64,000 nt of DNA from positions 496,001-560,000 of the forward strand of contig CAXXXO010000003.1 in assembly GCA_963674625.2 (NCBI GenBank), read 5' to 3'. Of this stretch, positions 33,979 to 43,279 are shown piece after piece (within the stretch, counting starts at the first letter, position 1; the number at the start of each line of letters is the position of its first letter). The DNA comes from JALHFZ01 sp963674625 (GTDB taxonomy: Bacteria; Synergistota; Synergistia; Synergistales; Aminobacteriaceae). The position numbers and the translations under genes were made by a program. The notes under the pieces were generated by a model, which was not told the origin of the DNA, made no database searches, and was given only the letters and a program-made list of their open reading frames with translations.

Positions 33979-36900
33979 TTCCCCGCACCTCCTTCCTGAA
34001 ATCTGCCTTTTCTTCGGATCTTTTCCTCAAAGAGGCTGTACATCACCGGAACCAGCAGAAGTGTGACAAAGGTGGAGACCATCAGCCCGCCCATGACCGA
34101 GACGGCGAGGGGCTTCCATATTTCCGAGCCTACGGCTTTGCTGACCGCCATGGGAAGCATGCCGAAGAATGTCGTCAGGGTCGTCATCAGGACAGGCCGA
34201 AGACGGCGCATTCCCGACTGGACAAGGGCGTCCCGAAGACGGCTGCCCCTTGCCCTGAGAAGGTTCACGTAGTCTACGAGGACAATGGCGTTGTTGACCA
34301 CGATCCCCACGAGCATAACGATTCCGAGGAGCCCCTGGAGGGAAAGGTATGTCCCCGTGAGGAGATATGCGAAGGCAACCCCGGTAAGGGCGAAGGGGAT
34401 GCTGAACATGATTACGAAGGGGTCGAGATAGGCTTCGTACTGCCCCGCCATAACCATGTAGACCAGCAGAATACCCAGAAGGACCAGCAGCCCCATCTGG
34501 CGGAAGGCACTTCCCTGCTCCTGGATCTGCCCGCCGAATTCCACGGTCAGCCCAGAGGGAATATCGAGGCCGGCAAGGGCTTTTCTGGCGTCCGCCGTTA
34601 CTTCCCCGAGGGATCGTCCGTGGACATTCGCCTCCACGACCACGTATCGCTGCTTGTTCTTCCTCTGTATTTCCGGCGGTCCCATGGTGTTTCGGATTTC
34701 CGCCACCGTGGAGAGGCGGACCAGTTTTCCGGACGCCGAAGGGACCATGAGACGACTGAATATGTCCCGGGATGACCTCTGGTCCTCCCGGAGACGGAGC
34801 CGGATGGCGTAATCATCTTCCCCTTCCCAGTAGCGCTCCTTCGTCTCGTAGCCGTAGAAATAGGTGCGCAGCGTCCGGGCGGCCGAAGCGGTGCTCACGC
34901 CGAGGAGAGCCGCTTTTTCCCTGTCTATGACGATCTCTATTTCAGGACGGTTCTGCTTCTGGCTGAGACTGATGTCCACGATTCCCGGTATGGCGGAGAG
35001 AACTCCCCTGAGTTTTTCCGTAAAAGAGACCACTTGGGAAAGGTCCGAACCGTAAACTTCAATGTTGAGCGGTTTCGATCCGAGAAACATCGCTTTAATG
35101 GGTGAGGAGACGAGGACGTTCAGTTTTTCTATCCTCGGCTGTTTCCGAAGGTAGTTTCTGAGGACCTCTCCTATTTCGAAGGCGCTTCGTTTTCTTTTTT
35201 GTTTGTCCACCAGTTTCAGCCCAACGTTGCCGATATTTGCCCCAGCCTCCTGCCCTACCGCCACGCTCAGTCCCTTTTCATCCCTGCCGTCGTACCCGTA
35301 GATGTTCACCGCCTCGGGAACGTTCTTCCGGGCAAAGACGATGGTGTCGAGAACTATTTTATCCGTCTCGGCTATCCCGGTTCCCTCAGGAAGGGTCATT
35401 GTGACGGAAATCTCACCCGTATCAGGCTCGGGCGTGAGTTCCGAACCGATGAAAACGAAGCTGACTGCCGTGAGAATCAAAAGGACTCCTGCAGCAAGAA
35501 CCACTTTTTTTCGGTTCCCCAGGCTCCACCCGAGAAGGTTCCCGTACCCGTCTTCCAAAAACGCAATGGCCCGGTCAGTGTATCTGTGCAGCCGCAGGCG
35601 GTCTTCTTCTTTTCGGAAGAAAACGCTTCCCATGAGGGGAACGAAAGAGAGACTGACAAAGAGAGATGCCGTCACTGCCGCCACCATGACCAGCGTGAGA
35701 GAGGAGAAGAAAACCCCCACAAGTCCGCTGATGAAGGCAAGGGGGAGAAGCACCACTACAGTGGTGAGGGTCGAGGCTATGAGGGCCGACTGTACCTCCT
35801 GCGTGCCGATGATGCTCGCCGCCGCCTTTTTTATTCCTTTGCCAAGGTGGTAGACGATCTGGTCCGTGGCCACGATGCAGTTGTCCACCACCATTCCGCT
35901 CGCCATGGCGAGAGCCGAAAGGGTGAAGATATTGATGGTATAGCCGAGCTGTCCCATGATGATGAAGGTGATCACCAGTGAAAAGGGGATGGCCGCGCAG
36001 ATGATCAGTGCTGCTGAAAGCCTTTTCAAAAATATCCACGTGACGGCGAAGACGAGGAGAATTCCGATGAATAGGGAAGATGTGAGATTCCGGATGGAAC
36101 TGAGAATAAATTCCGAGGTGTTCATGCCTATTGTGTATTTCACATCTGATGGAAATTCCCGGAGCTTCATCTCTTCGAGCTTCGAGAGGACGGCGGCGCT
36201 CACCTCGACGGTATTTGCATCGCTCGTCTTCAATATGGCCATGATGACGGCCTTCTGATCGAGATGGTACCCCTGGAGATCGTGCTCCCGATAGCCGTCA
36301 TTAACCTCCGCCACGTCCCTCAGGTAGACCGGGTTTCCCCTTGCGACGCCGACGACCGTCCGGGCAATCTCTTCCAGCGAGGCGTATCGTCCGGGAATCC
36401 GCAGGACGTACTCTGTACGTCCTGCCGTAAGGGTTCCGGCGGGAACATTCAGGTTCTCCCGCTCGAGGGCGGCGGCAAGGGCCTCCATGGGCAGACTGAA
36501 GGATTCAAGCTTTGCGGCATCGACTTTTATCTGGATTTCCCTCTGTTCTCCCCCATAGGCGAGAACCTGACCCACCCCCGGAATCCGCGAGAGGTTCTCC
36601 ACCACCGTATTCTGAACAAAATGGTAAAGGCCTTCGTAGGAGCGCTCCGCCGTGAAGGAAAGGGTTAGAAAGGGGACTGTCCCCGAGGTTACCCGGAGGA
36701 GCACCGGCTCCTCGGTATCGTCGGGCATGTCGCGGCGGGCAAAATTGACTCCGTCCCGAAGGTCTCCCATTTTGAGGTCCACGTTCTCTCCCCATTTGAA
36801 CTTCACCGTCACAACAGAGATATTGTCCAGGGATTTCGAGAAAGTGGAGTCCACTCCCTCGATAAGAGAGAGCTTATCCTCGAGGACTTTGGATACCCGC

Positions 36901-37082
36901 TGTTCCACATCGCTTGCTGAGGCTCCCGGCCATGTGGTGAGGATGTTTACTACCGGAGGCTCTATTTTCGGCAGCAGGTCGAGCTTGAGGCTGAAGAAGA
37001 CAATGCTTCCCACAAGAATAACCGCAAGAAAAACCATGAGCAGAGCAGTCCTCCGCTTGACGGACAGTTCAGGGAGATTCAT
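33975..37082 (-). CDS. RND efflux transporter permease
   Basis: This 1035-residue HAE-type inner-membrane pump has twelve helices and two large periplasmic loops. The N-terminus has MVFLAVILVGSIVFFSL then LLPKIEPPVVNI; the proton-relay helix contains GMVVDNCIVATDQIV with the key aspartate; the second half repeats it as GIVVNNAIVLVDYVN. It works as a trimer with the adaptor and TolC encoded just upstream to expel drugs or other hydrophobic compounds. Start and stop codons overlap both neighbours by 4 bases. Confidence 0.94.
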   Translation of the reverse strand: MNLPELSVKRRTALLMVFLAVILVGSIVFFSLKLDLLPKIEPPVVNILTTWPGASASDVEQRVSKVLEDKLSLIEGVDSTFSKSLDNISVVTVKFKWGENVDLKMGDLRDGVNFARRDMPDDTEEPVLLRVTSGTVPFLTLSFTAERSYEGLYHFVQNTVVENLSRIPGVGQVLAYGGEQREIQIKVDAAKLESFSLPMEALAAALERENLNVPAGTLTAGRTEYVLRIPGRYASLEEIARTVVGVARGNPVYLRDVAEVNDGYREHDLQGYHLDQKAVIMAILKTSDANTVEVSAAVLSKLEEMKLREFPSDVKYTIGMNTSEFILSSIRNLTSSLFIGILLVFAVTWIFLKRLSAALIICAAIPFSLVITFIIMGQLGYTINIFTLSALAMASGMVVDNCIVATDQIVYHLGKGIKKAAASIIGTQEVQSALIASTLTTVVVLLPLAFISGLVGVFFSSLTLVMVAAVTASLFVSLSFVPLMGSVFFRKEEDRLRLHRYTDRAIAFLEDGYGNLLGWSLGNRKKVVLAAGVLLILTAVSFVFIGSELTPEPDTGEISVTMTLPEGTGIAETDKIVLDTIVFARKNVPEAVNIYGYDGRDEKGLSVAVGQEAGANIGNVGLKLVDKQKRKRSAFEIGEVLRNYLRKQPRIEKLNVLVSSPIKAMFLGSKPLNIEVYGSDLSQVVSFTEKLRGVLSAIPGIVDISLSQKQNRPEIEIVIDREKAALLGVSTASAARTLRTYFYGYETKERYWEGEDDYAIRLRLREDQRSSRDIFSRLMVPSASGKLVRLSTVAEIRNTMGPPEIQRKNKQRYVVVEANVHGRSLGEVTADARKALAGLDIPSGLTVEFGGQIQEQGSAFRQMGLLVLLGILLVYMVMAGQYEAYLDPFVIMFSIPFALTGVAFAYLLTGTYLSLQGLLGIVMLVGIVVNNAIVLVDYVNLLRARGSRLRDALVQSGMRRLRPVLMTTLTTFFGMLPMAVSKAVGSEIWKPLAVSVMGGLMVSTFVTLLLVPVMYSLFEEKIRRKGRFQEGGAGK

Positions 37083-38167
37083 TTCGCTCTGCTTTGGACG
37101 GGGACGCCGTCGCGGATCTTTTCCGACCTGGAGGCGATGACCGGTTCTCCCGGTTCCACCCCCGAAAGGATTTCCACAAGCCCCTCCGATTCCGCCCCTG
37201 CGGAAATTTTCCTGAGAACGGCTCGATCACCCGAGACGACATAGCAGATGGTCTCCCCCGTCCCCGGAAGAGTATCCAGAGCTTCTCCCGGAAGGGCGAG
37301 TCCCCGGTGAGTTCCCGTTGAAAGGATCACCCGGGCGAACATGCCAGGTACAAGAACCCCTTCAGAGGGAAGAAGGACCTCGACCTTTCCCGTCCGGGCC
37401 GCCGGGTCGAGAAAGGGGAAAATCCTGGACACGCTCCCTGAAAAATTACTTTCCGGAAGGGCATCCACCGTAATGGCAGCCTTCTGACCTGTTTTTACGG
37501 AGCTGTATGCTTTTTCGGGGACGCTTCCGGTAATTTTCACTTTTTCCTGCCGGGAGAGGATGAAGGCAGGAGCCGCCGAACCGGTATCTCCAGGGTTGAT
37601 GTTCCGGGAGAGGACAATTCCGTCAATTGGTGACTTCAGGGTATGATAGCCCAGCATAATCATAAGCTGCTCCAGAGCAGCTTGTGCCTCCTGGACCTGG
37701 CGGCGCGCCCCCTTCGATTCGCCCTCGGCCCGTTCGAACTGCTGCCGGCTTATAACCCTTTCCTTGTAAAGTTCATCCATCCTCCGGTATTCCGAAGCGA
37801 CGGTGGAGGCATAAACAGAGGCTTTCCCAAGGGCCGCCTCGGCCTGAAGCACCTGCTGACGCAGGAGAGAGTCATCCAGGGTCGCAAGACGGTCTCCCTT
37901 TTTCACGGAGTCTCCTTCATGAACGAAAACCTGCAGGACAGTTCTTCCAGGCACCTTGGGCACCACGGCAGCGGTCTCTTCCGGTTCAATATTCGCCGTA
38001 AACTGAAGAATTTCCGCGAAGTCCGCCGGGAGGAGGGTCACCGTCTCCACGGGGAGAGGGTCAGTCTCGGGGAGACGGTCGGAAAGGGCTTTCATTTCAT
38101 TGCGGCGGTATATAATCAGCCCGGCGAACAGTGCGATAAAAAGCAACAGAAAGATAAATTTTTTCAT
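37079..38167 (-). CDS. RND efflux periplasmic adaptor (HlyD/AcrA type)
   Basis: This 362-residue protein has an N-terminal membrane anchor (FIFLLLFIALFAGLIIY), a lipoyl-like half motif PGRTVLQVFVHEGDSVKKGD, a coiled-coil hairpin (about residues 95-165), the second half SPIDGIVLSRNINPGDTG and a beta-barrel domain. It bridges the RND pump and TolC in the periplasm. Four-base overlaps on both sides point to tight coupling. Confidence 0.93.
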   Translation of the reverse strand: MKKFIFLLLFIALFAGLIIYRRNEMKALSDRLPETDPLPVETVTLLPADFAEILQFTANIEPEETAAVVPKVPGRTVLQVFVHEGDSVKKGDRLATLDDSLLRQQVLQAEAALGKASVYASTVASEYRRMDELYKERVISRQQFERAEGESKGARRQVQEAQAALEQLMIMLGYHTLKSPIDGIVLSRNINPGDTGSAAPAFILSRQEKVKITGSVPEKAYSSVKTGQKAAITVDALPESNFSGSVSRIFPFLDPAARTGKVEVLLPSEGVLVPGMFARVILSTGTHRGLALPGEALDTLPGTGETICYVVSGDRAVLRKISAGAESEGLVEILSGVEPGEPVIASRSEKIRDGVPVQSRAK

Positions 38168-39510
38168 TGAAGCGGTTCCTCACCGTTCACACCTTTCGTG
38201 CGCCCCATGGCGTACTCCATTTCCCCCCTCGCCTTTTGTGCATCCCAGAGGCTTTCCACGAGCTGATTTTTCGCGCTCGAAAAAGCCAGCCTGGCATCGA
38301 GGACGTCTATATTGGTACCCACCTGGGCCGTATAGCGCCTGAGGGCCATGCGATAATCCTCCCCGGAGCTTTTTTCCATGGCCCGGGCAACGTTGATGCG
38401 CTGAAGGGAGGACTCGTAGTCAAGTTTTGCCACGGAAACTTCAAGGGCGATCTGTTTCTTCAGGTCCTCAATCCGGTAGAAGAGTTCATCCGCCGCCGCC
38501 CTGGCCTCCCGGGCCTTTGCCGACGCTTCTCCTCCGTCCCATAGTGTCCAGGATGCGAGGAGGGTAATCCTCCAGTCGTCCATTTTCGACGGAAAAAAGG
38601 TCTCGTCCGCCGCGTAAATCTCCCCCGAAAGGATGATTCTGGGCCCTCCCAGGGCAGCAGCGGCCCGGGAGGAAAAGAGGGCGGAGTTCATGGCCCGTTC
38701 AAGGGCCTTCATTTCAGGACGGAACTGCAGAGCGAAGGAGAGGGGATCTTCCGGAAGGGACGTAAACCCCGCGTCATTGCCGTCAGATGGCAGAGAAAAA
38801 GAGTTCTGCATGGGAATGCCCACACCCCTTTCAAGGGCCTGCCATGCCACATCCACTGCATTTTTCGCCTTGATTGTGTTCAGCTCGCCCTCCGAGACAG
38901 AGACTTCCACGCGCAGCACATCGCTGCCGGCCACGGCTCCGTTCTTCAGCAGCACTTTCACTTGTCTCAGGTGTTCAGCAGCCAGAGCCTTCACTTCCTC
39001 CGCCACCTGGAGTCTGCTCTTCGCCCGGAGCAGGTCGTACCAGGCGGACTGTACCGCCCACAGCACGGCCTGGCGGGTACGCTCCTCCTGGGCGATGATC
39101 CCTTCAAGGGCAGTTTTTTTTGCCTTTTCGTTGAAGCGAATAGCTCCCCCCGAATAGAGCACATGGCTCAGGGAGAGGGCCGCTTTCCACGTGGTTTGAA
39201 ATCCTGTCCGCGCGAAGCCGACCTGGCTTCCACCGATGAAAACCGGATTGAGAGGATCTTCTCCCGTCTCCTGGTAAAGAAGGGAGACTGCGAGGTCCGG
39301 AACGCCGGCGGCTGTCGCCTGGTCGAGCCGTGCCCTGCCCTGACTGATCCGTTCCCTCCCGGCGGACAGAACGGGGTTGTTTTTCTCCGCGAGGGCGAGG
39401 GCTTTCTCCAGGGTGAGGGCAGGGCCGGCCGCTGCTGCGTTGCTGCAGAGACAAAAAATGGAAAGGAGGGAAATCAGCAGATTACCCTGTGAATTTTTCA
39501 TATTTTTCAT
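38164..39510 (-). CDS. TolC-family outer membrane efflux protein
   Basis: This 448-residue protein has a signal peptide (LLISLLSIFCLCSNAAAAG) and two OEP repeats, including LTLEKALALAEKNNPVL, the YSGGAIRF turn, and WTLWDGGEASAKAREARAA in the second repeat. It forms the outer-membrane channel of the tripartite pump. The ATG 39510 is tentative (39501 is also possible); both lie inside the end of the tetR gene and lack a strong ribosome binding site, suggesting coupling. Confidence 0.88.
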   Translation of the reverse strand: MKNMKNSQGNLLISLLSIFCLCSNAAAAGPALTLEKALALAEKNNPVLSAGRERISQGRARLDQATAAGVPDLAVSLLYQETGEDPLNPVFIGGSQVGFARTGFQTTWKAALSLSHVLYSGGAIRFNEKAKKTALEGIIAQEERTRQAVLWAVQSAWYDLLRAKSRLQVAEEVKALAAEHLRQVKVLLKNGAVAGSDVLRVEVSVSEGELNTIKAKNAVDVAWQALERGVGIPMQNSFSLPSDGNDAGFTSLPEDPLSFALQFRPEMKALERAMNSALFSSRAAAALGGPRIILSGEIYAADETFFPSKMDDWRITLLASWTLWDGGEASAKAREARAAADELFYRIEDLKKQIALEVSVAKLDYESSLQRINVARAMEKSSGEDYRMALRRYTAQVGTNIDVLDARLAFSSAKNQLVESLWDAQKARGEMEYAMGRTKGVNGEEPLQ

Positions 39511-40108
39511 CGTCCAGGCTTGCCAGGAGAGAATGAATGAGAAAGTTCCACATCTTCTTTGCTTCTTCCCTTCCCAGGGGGATTTCGAGATTGAGGATGA
39601 TGCCGTGCAGAATGCTTGTAAACATATCCACCATTGCGCCGTGGGAAAATCCCCGCCGATGGAGAACTTCCCCGGGGAAGAGGGCTTCAAAGAGAGGAAA
39701 AAGATCCCGGGCCATGGACTCTCTCAGTCCTGTCATGAATTCGATCATTTCAGTCTTTCCTCTCATGGCTTCGAGGCTGAGATGAATGAAGAGCAGGCGG
39801 CAGAAAGTATCTTCCGCCAGGCTGTCGATGAGGCGCTGCCCCCGGGAAATAAGGAATTCCCGGCCCGAGGAAGCGGCATCGTTCATATCGGACGGAAGGA
39901 CCATGGAGACGATGCGCTCGGCTTCTTCGGAGAGGACCGTCTTGTACAGCTCCCATTTTCCCGGAAAATGCCAGTAGATGGTCCCCTTGCTCAACCCGGT
40001 CTTCCGGACGATGAAATCCATGCTCGTTCCGTAGTACCCCTTTTCGGCGAACCCCTCCCGTGCCGCATTCAGAAGTATTTGCCTCGTGTCTTTGCCTTTT
40101 TCGGCCAT
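39482..40108 (-). CDS. TetR-family repressor of the efflux operon
   Basis: This 208-residue protein has the TetR helix-turn-helix ILLNAAREGFAEKGYYGTSMDFIVRKTGLSKGTIYWHF (residues 11-47) and a helical ligand domain resembling AcrR/TtgR-type regulators. ATG 40108 is chosen because the HTH then starts at the normal place and a G-rich ribosome binding site precedes it. It is first gene of the efflux operon, directly under the palindromic operator at 40145-40160, so it very probably represses itself and the pump until a ligand binds. Confidence 0.93.
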   Translation of the reverse strand: MAEKGKDTRQILLNAAREGFAEKGYYGTSMDFIVRKTGLSKGTIYWHFPGKWELYKTVLSEEAERIVSMVLPSDMNDAASSGREFLISRGQRLIDSLAEDTFCRLLFIHLSLEAMRGKTEMIEFMTGLRESMARDLFPLFEALFPGEVLHRRGFSHGAMVDMFTSILHGIILNLEIPLGREEAKKMWNFLIHSLLASLDDEKYEKFTG

Positions 40109-40133
40109 TATGTATTCCCCCTGTTCCCTGGGA

Positions 40134-40162
40134 ATTATATACCCGACTAACCGGTCAGTCAA
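40134..40162 (-). promoter_or_regulatory. Promoter and TetR operator of the efflux operon
   Basis: TTGACT (40157-40162), 17-base spacer, TATAAT (40134-40139). The palindrome GACTGACCGGTTAGTC (40145-40160, 14 of 16 positions symmetric) fills the spacer and overlaps the -35, in the usual position and style of TetR-family operators. Confidence 0.85.
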
Positions 40163-40173
40163 TTGAACGGCGT

Positions 40174-40201
40174 AAAAAAGCAGGCCCTTAAAAGGGCCTG
40201 C
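40174..40201 (-). terminator. Terminator after rpsI
   Basis: GCAGGCCCTT / AAGGGCCTGC hairpin followed by six T's on the minus strand. It lies next to the efflux promoter. Confidence 0.92.
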
Positions 40202-40229
40202 CTGGTATGCGGACGAGGAAATGCCGTGT

Positions 40230-40625
40230 TTAGCGCTTGGAGAACTGCCGGAGGCCGCGGGCGCCCTTCTGGCCGAACTTTTTCCGCTCAACCATCCGGG
40301 GATCCCGGGTGAGAAGTCCGTTCTTCTTGAGGACAGGGCGAAGATCCGGATTCAGCTTCAGAAGAGCCCTGGCGATTCCGAGGCGAACTGCTCCGGACTG
40401 GCCGGTGAGGCCGCCGCCGGAGGCGCGGACGAAGACATCCACTTTTCCCTCGAGGCCGGCGGACTTCAGCGGCTGGGTGGCGCTGAGCTGCCAGTTGACC
40501 CGGGGAAAGTAATCTTCAAGGGTTCTTTCGTTGATCATGATCGTTCCGTCGCCGGGGCGGACCCGGACGCGGGCGAGAGCGCACTTTCTTCTGCCTGTAC
40601 CCCAGCAGTAGGGTGATTTCTGCAT
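40230..40625 (-). CDS. rpsI: 30S ribosomal protein S9
   Basis: This 131-residue protein whose basic tail reaches the P-site tRNA has the blocks WGTGRRKCALARVRVRPGDG, ALLKLNPDLRP, LLTRDPRMVERKKFGQKGAR and the C-terminal FSKR. It pairs with rplM 24 bases upstream, the universal order. Confidence 0.98.
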   Translation of the reverse strand: MQKSPYCWGTGRRKCALARVRVRPGDGTIMINERTLEDYFPRVNWQLSATQPLKSAGLEGKVDVFVRASGGGLTGQSGAVRLGIARALLKLNPDLRPVLKKNGLLTRDPRMVERKKFGQKGARGLRQFSKR

Positions 40626-40649
40626 CTAGTTTTTCCCCCTCATTCCGAA

Positions 40650-41081
40650 TTACACTTCAATAGTCACGGGGCACTGGGCCGCGTGGGGATGCTCGGGACC
40701 GGCATAGACCTTGAGCTTCCGGTGCATTTTCAGCCGTGTCCGGGGAAGCATGCCCTTCACCACCCGCTCCATGAGCTGGACGGGCTTATTATCGATCATT
40801 TCTCCATAGGTGGCCGAACGGAATCCGCCGAGGAAGCCGGTGTAATGATGGACCGTTCCCTTCAGCCGCTTGTTTCCGGTGAGCTTGGCTTTCCCGGCGT
40901 TCACTATGATGACGAAGTCGCCGCAATCCACATGGGGGGTATAGGTGGGCTTGTTCTTTCCCATGAGTATTTTCGCTACCTGGGATGCAATACGGCCGAG
41001 GGGCTTGTCCGTGGCATCGACGAGAAACCAGCGATGCTCAACTTTTTCTTTTACGGCCATATAGGAACGGGTGTCCGACAT
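40650..41081 (-). CDS. rplM: 50S ribosomal protein L13
   Basis: This 143-residue protein has the blocks WFLVDATDKPLGRIASQVAKIL, TPHVDCGDFVIIVNAGK and the C-terminal KLKVYAGPEHPHAAQ. ATG 41081 has AAGGAGG before it; an upstream in-frame start would add 15 odd residues. Confidence 0.98.
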   Translation of the reverse strand: MSDTRSYMAVKEKVEHRWFLVDATDKPLGRIASQVAKILMGKNKPTYTPHVDCGDFVIIVNAGKAKLTGNKRLKGTVHHYTGFLGGFRSATYGEMIDNKPVQLMERVVKGMLPRTRLKMHRKLKVYAGPEHPHAAQCPVTIEV

Positions 41082-41284
41082 GGTATTTCCTCCTTCATTT
41101 TCTTTCCAGCAGTCTTCTTTTTTCATCTATTTGAAAATCACCGCGCTCCTGAAAGAAGAAAAGCCGCCCGAGCAGGATCGGATTCCGTGGCAGGGAAAAT
41201 CCGGGGCATTCTTTCTTCGCCGGAGCGAACAGGTGCCGAGTAAGCCGAAATGTTATTTTACACGAGAAAGGCGGGGATTTTCAA
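41082..41284 (-). promoter_or_regulatory. rplM-rpsI promoter and leader
   Basis: TTGAAA (41279-41284), 18-base spacer and TAAAAT (41255-41260), lying in the 3' end of the upstream gene. The leader of about 170 bases can fold (CGGATT / AATCCG at its middle) and may bind L13 as leaders of this operon do elsewhere. I see no specific match to a known leader class. Confidence 0.5.
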
Positions 41285-42323
41285 TCCTTCCCGGTATTCT
41301 GCCCCGTTTCGCTATGGGGTGCCCTTCGATTTCTTTGATGTCCATGGTCATGTCAATGGGGTTCGCATGGGAAATATAGCTCCCGACGCCGAAAGAACTC
41401 GCTCCCGCCTGGGAGAGCTCCCGGATTCGCTCCGGAGAAAGTCCTCCGGACACGACGATCCCGACATGGCCGAAATCCGCCTGGTCGAGTCGGGCACGGA
41501 TTTCCCGGACGAGGGACGGAGAAACCCCTCCCCTTTCTCCCGGGGTGTCGAGGCGCACTGCTGAAAGCCTGTCCCCGAGGGCAGAGGCTACCCTTGAAGT
41601 CTCCTCCCATTCGTCCTTGAAGGTGTCCACGAGGACGATTCTGGGATCCTCACGGGGCATGACGGAATCGTACTGAAGGGCGAGGGAGACCGTGTCTCCC
41701 ATGATGAGTACTGCTGCATGGGGGACGGTGCCCATAGGTTCGATTCCTGCGAGCCGGGCGCCGAGAATGCAGCTCGCCCCCGTGCACCCTCCGGTACGGA
41801 CGGCTGTCCGTTCCATTACGGGTGCGACCGAGGGGTGCACATGCCGGGCGCCGAAGCAGAGGACAGGTTTTCCTCCGGCGGCTTCGACGCATTCCCTTGC
41901 AGCGGTCGCCCAGGCTGAAGAACTTGCGATGATGCCGAGAATGACCGTCTCGTACATTCCGAAGGCCTCGTAGGGGCCTTCAATCCTGAGGAGGACTTCC
42001 CTGGGATAGAAGGAATCTCCTTCCCGCAGGGCATAGACCTCCACTTCGCTCTTTTCGAGGACCTTCATGGTCTCCCCGAGCCCCGCGAAAACGCCGGGCT
42101 TTCTGGCGAAAACCTCGGATGTTACGCTTGTGGAAAGCTTACCGGCCGCCCTCAGGACATCCCGTGTCTTTACGAAGTAGACGTCGGTCGTATAACCGCC
42201 CAGGATTTCGTCATGGGTGGCGGAAAACAGGCGGTCTTCCAGAACTGAAAACTCCTGAACATCCCTGTAGCTGTCGAGCTTCGGCAGAGACCGACGATCT
42301 TCTCCGCAGCGGGAAGTCTCCAT
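41253..42323 (-). CDS. Nicotinate phosphoribosyltransferase-like protein
   Basis: This 356-residue protein makes nicotinate mononucleotide from nicotinate and PRPP in NAD salvage. Family blocks are LDSYRDVQEFSVLEDRLFSATHDEIL, the histidine region FGARHVHPSVAP, TGGCTGASC, VDTFKDE and the phosphate-loop VVSGGLSPERIREL. Its length fits the short archaeal/Thermotoga-type branch. The ATG follows the secG stop by 6 bases with no strong ribosome binding site, so it is probably coupled to secG. Confidence 0.85.
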   Translation of the reverse strand: METSRCGEDRRSLPKLDSYRDVQEFSVLEDRLFSATHDEILGGYTTDVYFVKTRDVLRAAGKLSTSVTSEVFARKPGVFAGLGETMKVLEKSEVEVYALREGDSFYPREVLLRIEGPYEAFGMYETVILGIIASSSAWATAARECVEAAGGKPVLCFGARHVHPSVAPVMERTAVRTGGCTGASCILGARLAGIEPMGTVPHAAVLIMGDTVSLALQYDSVMPREDPRIVLVDTFKDEWEETSRVASALGDRLSAVRLDTPGERGGVSPSLVREIRARLDQADFGHVGIVVSGGLSPERIRELSQAGASSFGVGSYISHANPIDMTMDIKEIEGHPIAKRGRIPGRIENPRLSRVK

Positions 42324-42329
42324 GACGGC

Positions 42330-42566
42330 CTATTTATACAGAACAAGGACGATAGCCGTCACCATGAAAAGGGCCGTGAGGACAACCGTGATCCTTGATA
42401 GCCCCGTGAACCGCTGCCACTGGCTGCCTCCCATGTCGGCCTGCGTTCCTCCTCCGAAGATTCCGGAAAAGCCGCCCTGTTTTCTCTGCTGAAGCAGAAT
42501 CACCCCGGAAAGAGCAATGCAGAGAAGAATGTGTATGACTCCAAGTAAGGTCTTCACGCTGCGCAC
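42330..42566 (-). CDS. secG: Preprotein translocase subunit SecG
   Basis: This 78-residue protein has two membrane helices (LLGVIHILLCIALSGVILLQ and ITVVLTALFMVTAIVLVLY) joined by a glycine-rich loop with GGFSGIFGGG, the SecG signature. It aids the SecYEG channel. A GGAGG-type site precedes the ATG. Confidence 0.94.
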   Translation of the reverse strand: MRSVKTLLGVIHILLCIALSGVILLQQRKQGGFSGIFGGGTQADMGGSQWQRFTGLSRITVVLTALFMVTAIVLVLYK

Positions 42567-42600
42567 CTCCTAGAAATTTGAACCCCATCCAAACGAAGAG

Positions 42601-43209
42601 TTATTTTATCATAGAACTCCGGGAAAGAATATCCATCAAAGCAAAACCAGCCAGGGCGCGATGGGATATTTTCCCCTTTATCTCCTTCGGAATTTCACCG
42701 AAGGTGCCCTCCTGACCCAGGGGCTCGAAGACGGGGTCGTAGCCGAACCCCTCCCTGCCCCTCGGTTCTTCGGTGATTTTTCCCGGACAGACGCCCTCAG
42801 TAAGAAGAGAAAAACGCTCATGCGGAAAACAGAGGGCAAAAGCCGCCACGTACCGGGCATAGCGGTCCCTGTGCCCGCTCATCTCGCGAAGCATCCATTC
42901 GACACGGCCGGCGTCGTCCCCTGCCATCCGCGCGGAAAAAATGCCGGGGCGCCACCCGAGAGCGCGGACCTCCACTCCGCTGTCGTCGGCAAGGGAGGGA
43001 AGACCTGTAGCTTGCGCCCAGGCCCGGGCCTTGATCCAGGCGTTGGAGGCATAGGTCGTTCCGTCCTCCTCCACGTCAAGGATGACAATCTCGGGCCCGA
43101 AGATGACCGGAACCCGGAAAGGAGCGAGAAGTTCCACCACTTCGCCGTACTTGTGTCGGTTGCCGCTCGCGAAGAGAAGCCCCTCCTGCAGAAGATCCTT
43201 CATTTCCAT
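42601..43209 (-). CDS. rdgB: XTP/dITP diphosphatase (non-canonical purine NTPase)
   Basis: This 202-residue Ham1-family enzyme removes ITP, dITP and XTP from the nucleotide pool. Motifs are LLFASGNRHKYGEVVE, LADDSGVEVRALGWRPGIFSARMAG, KITEEPRGREGFGYDPVFEP and the C-terminal KGKISHRALA. The exact start is open (43209 or 43203); neither has a strong ribosome binding site. Confidence 0.94.
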   Translation of the reverse strand: MEMKDLLQEGLLFASGNRHKYGEVVELLAPFRVPVIFGPEIVILDVEEDGTTYASNAWIKARAWAQATGLPSLADDSGVEVRALGWRPGIFSARMAGDDAGRVEWMLREMSGHRDRYARYVAAFALCFPHERFSLLTEGVCPGKITEEPRGREGFGYDPVFEPLGQEGTFGEIPKEIKGKISHRALAGFALMDILSRSSMIK

Positions 43210-43279
43210 TTCAGCGCCTTTTTCTGCACGCCGGGGATTTCCCCGGCGCCTTTTTTGACGCTGCCCCCTTTCATGTCGG

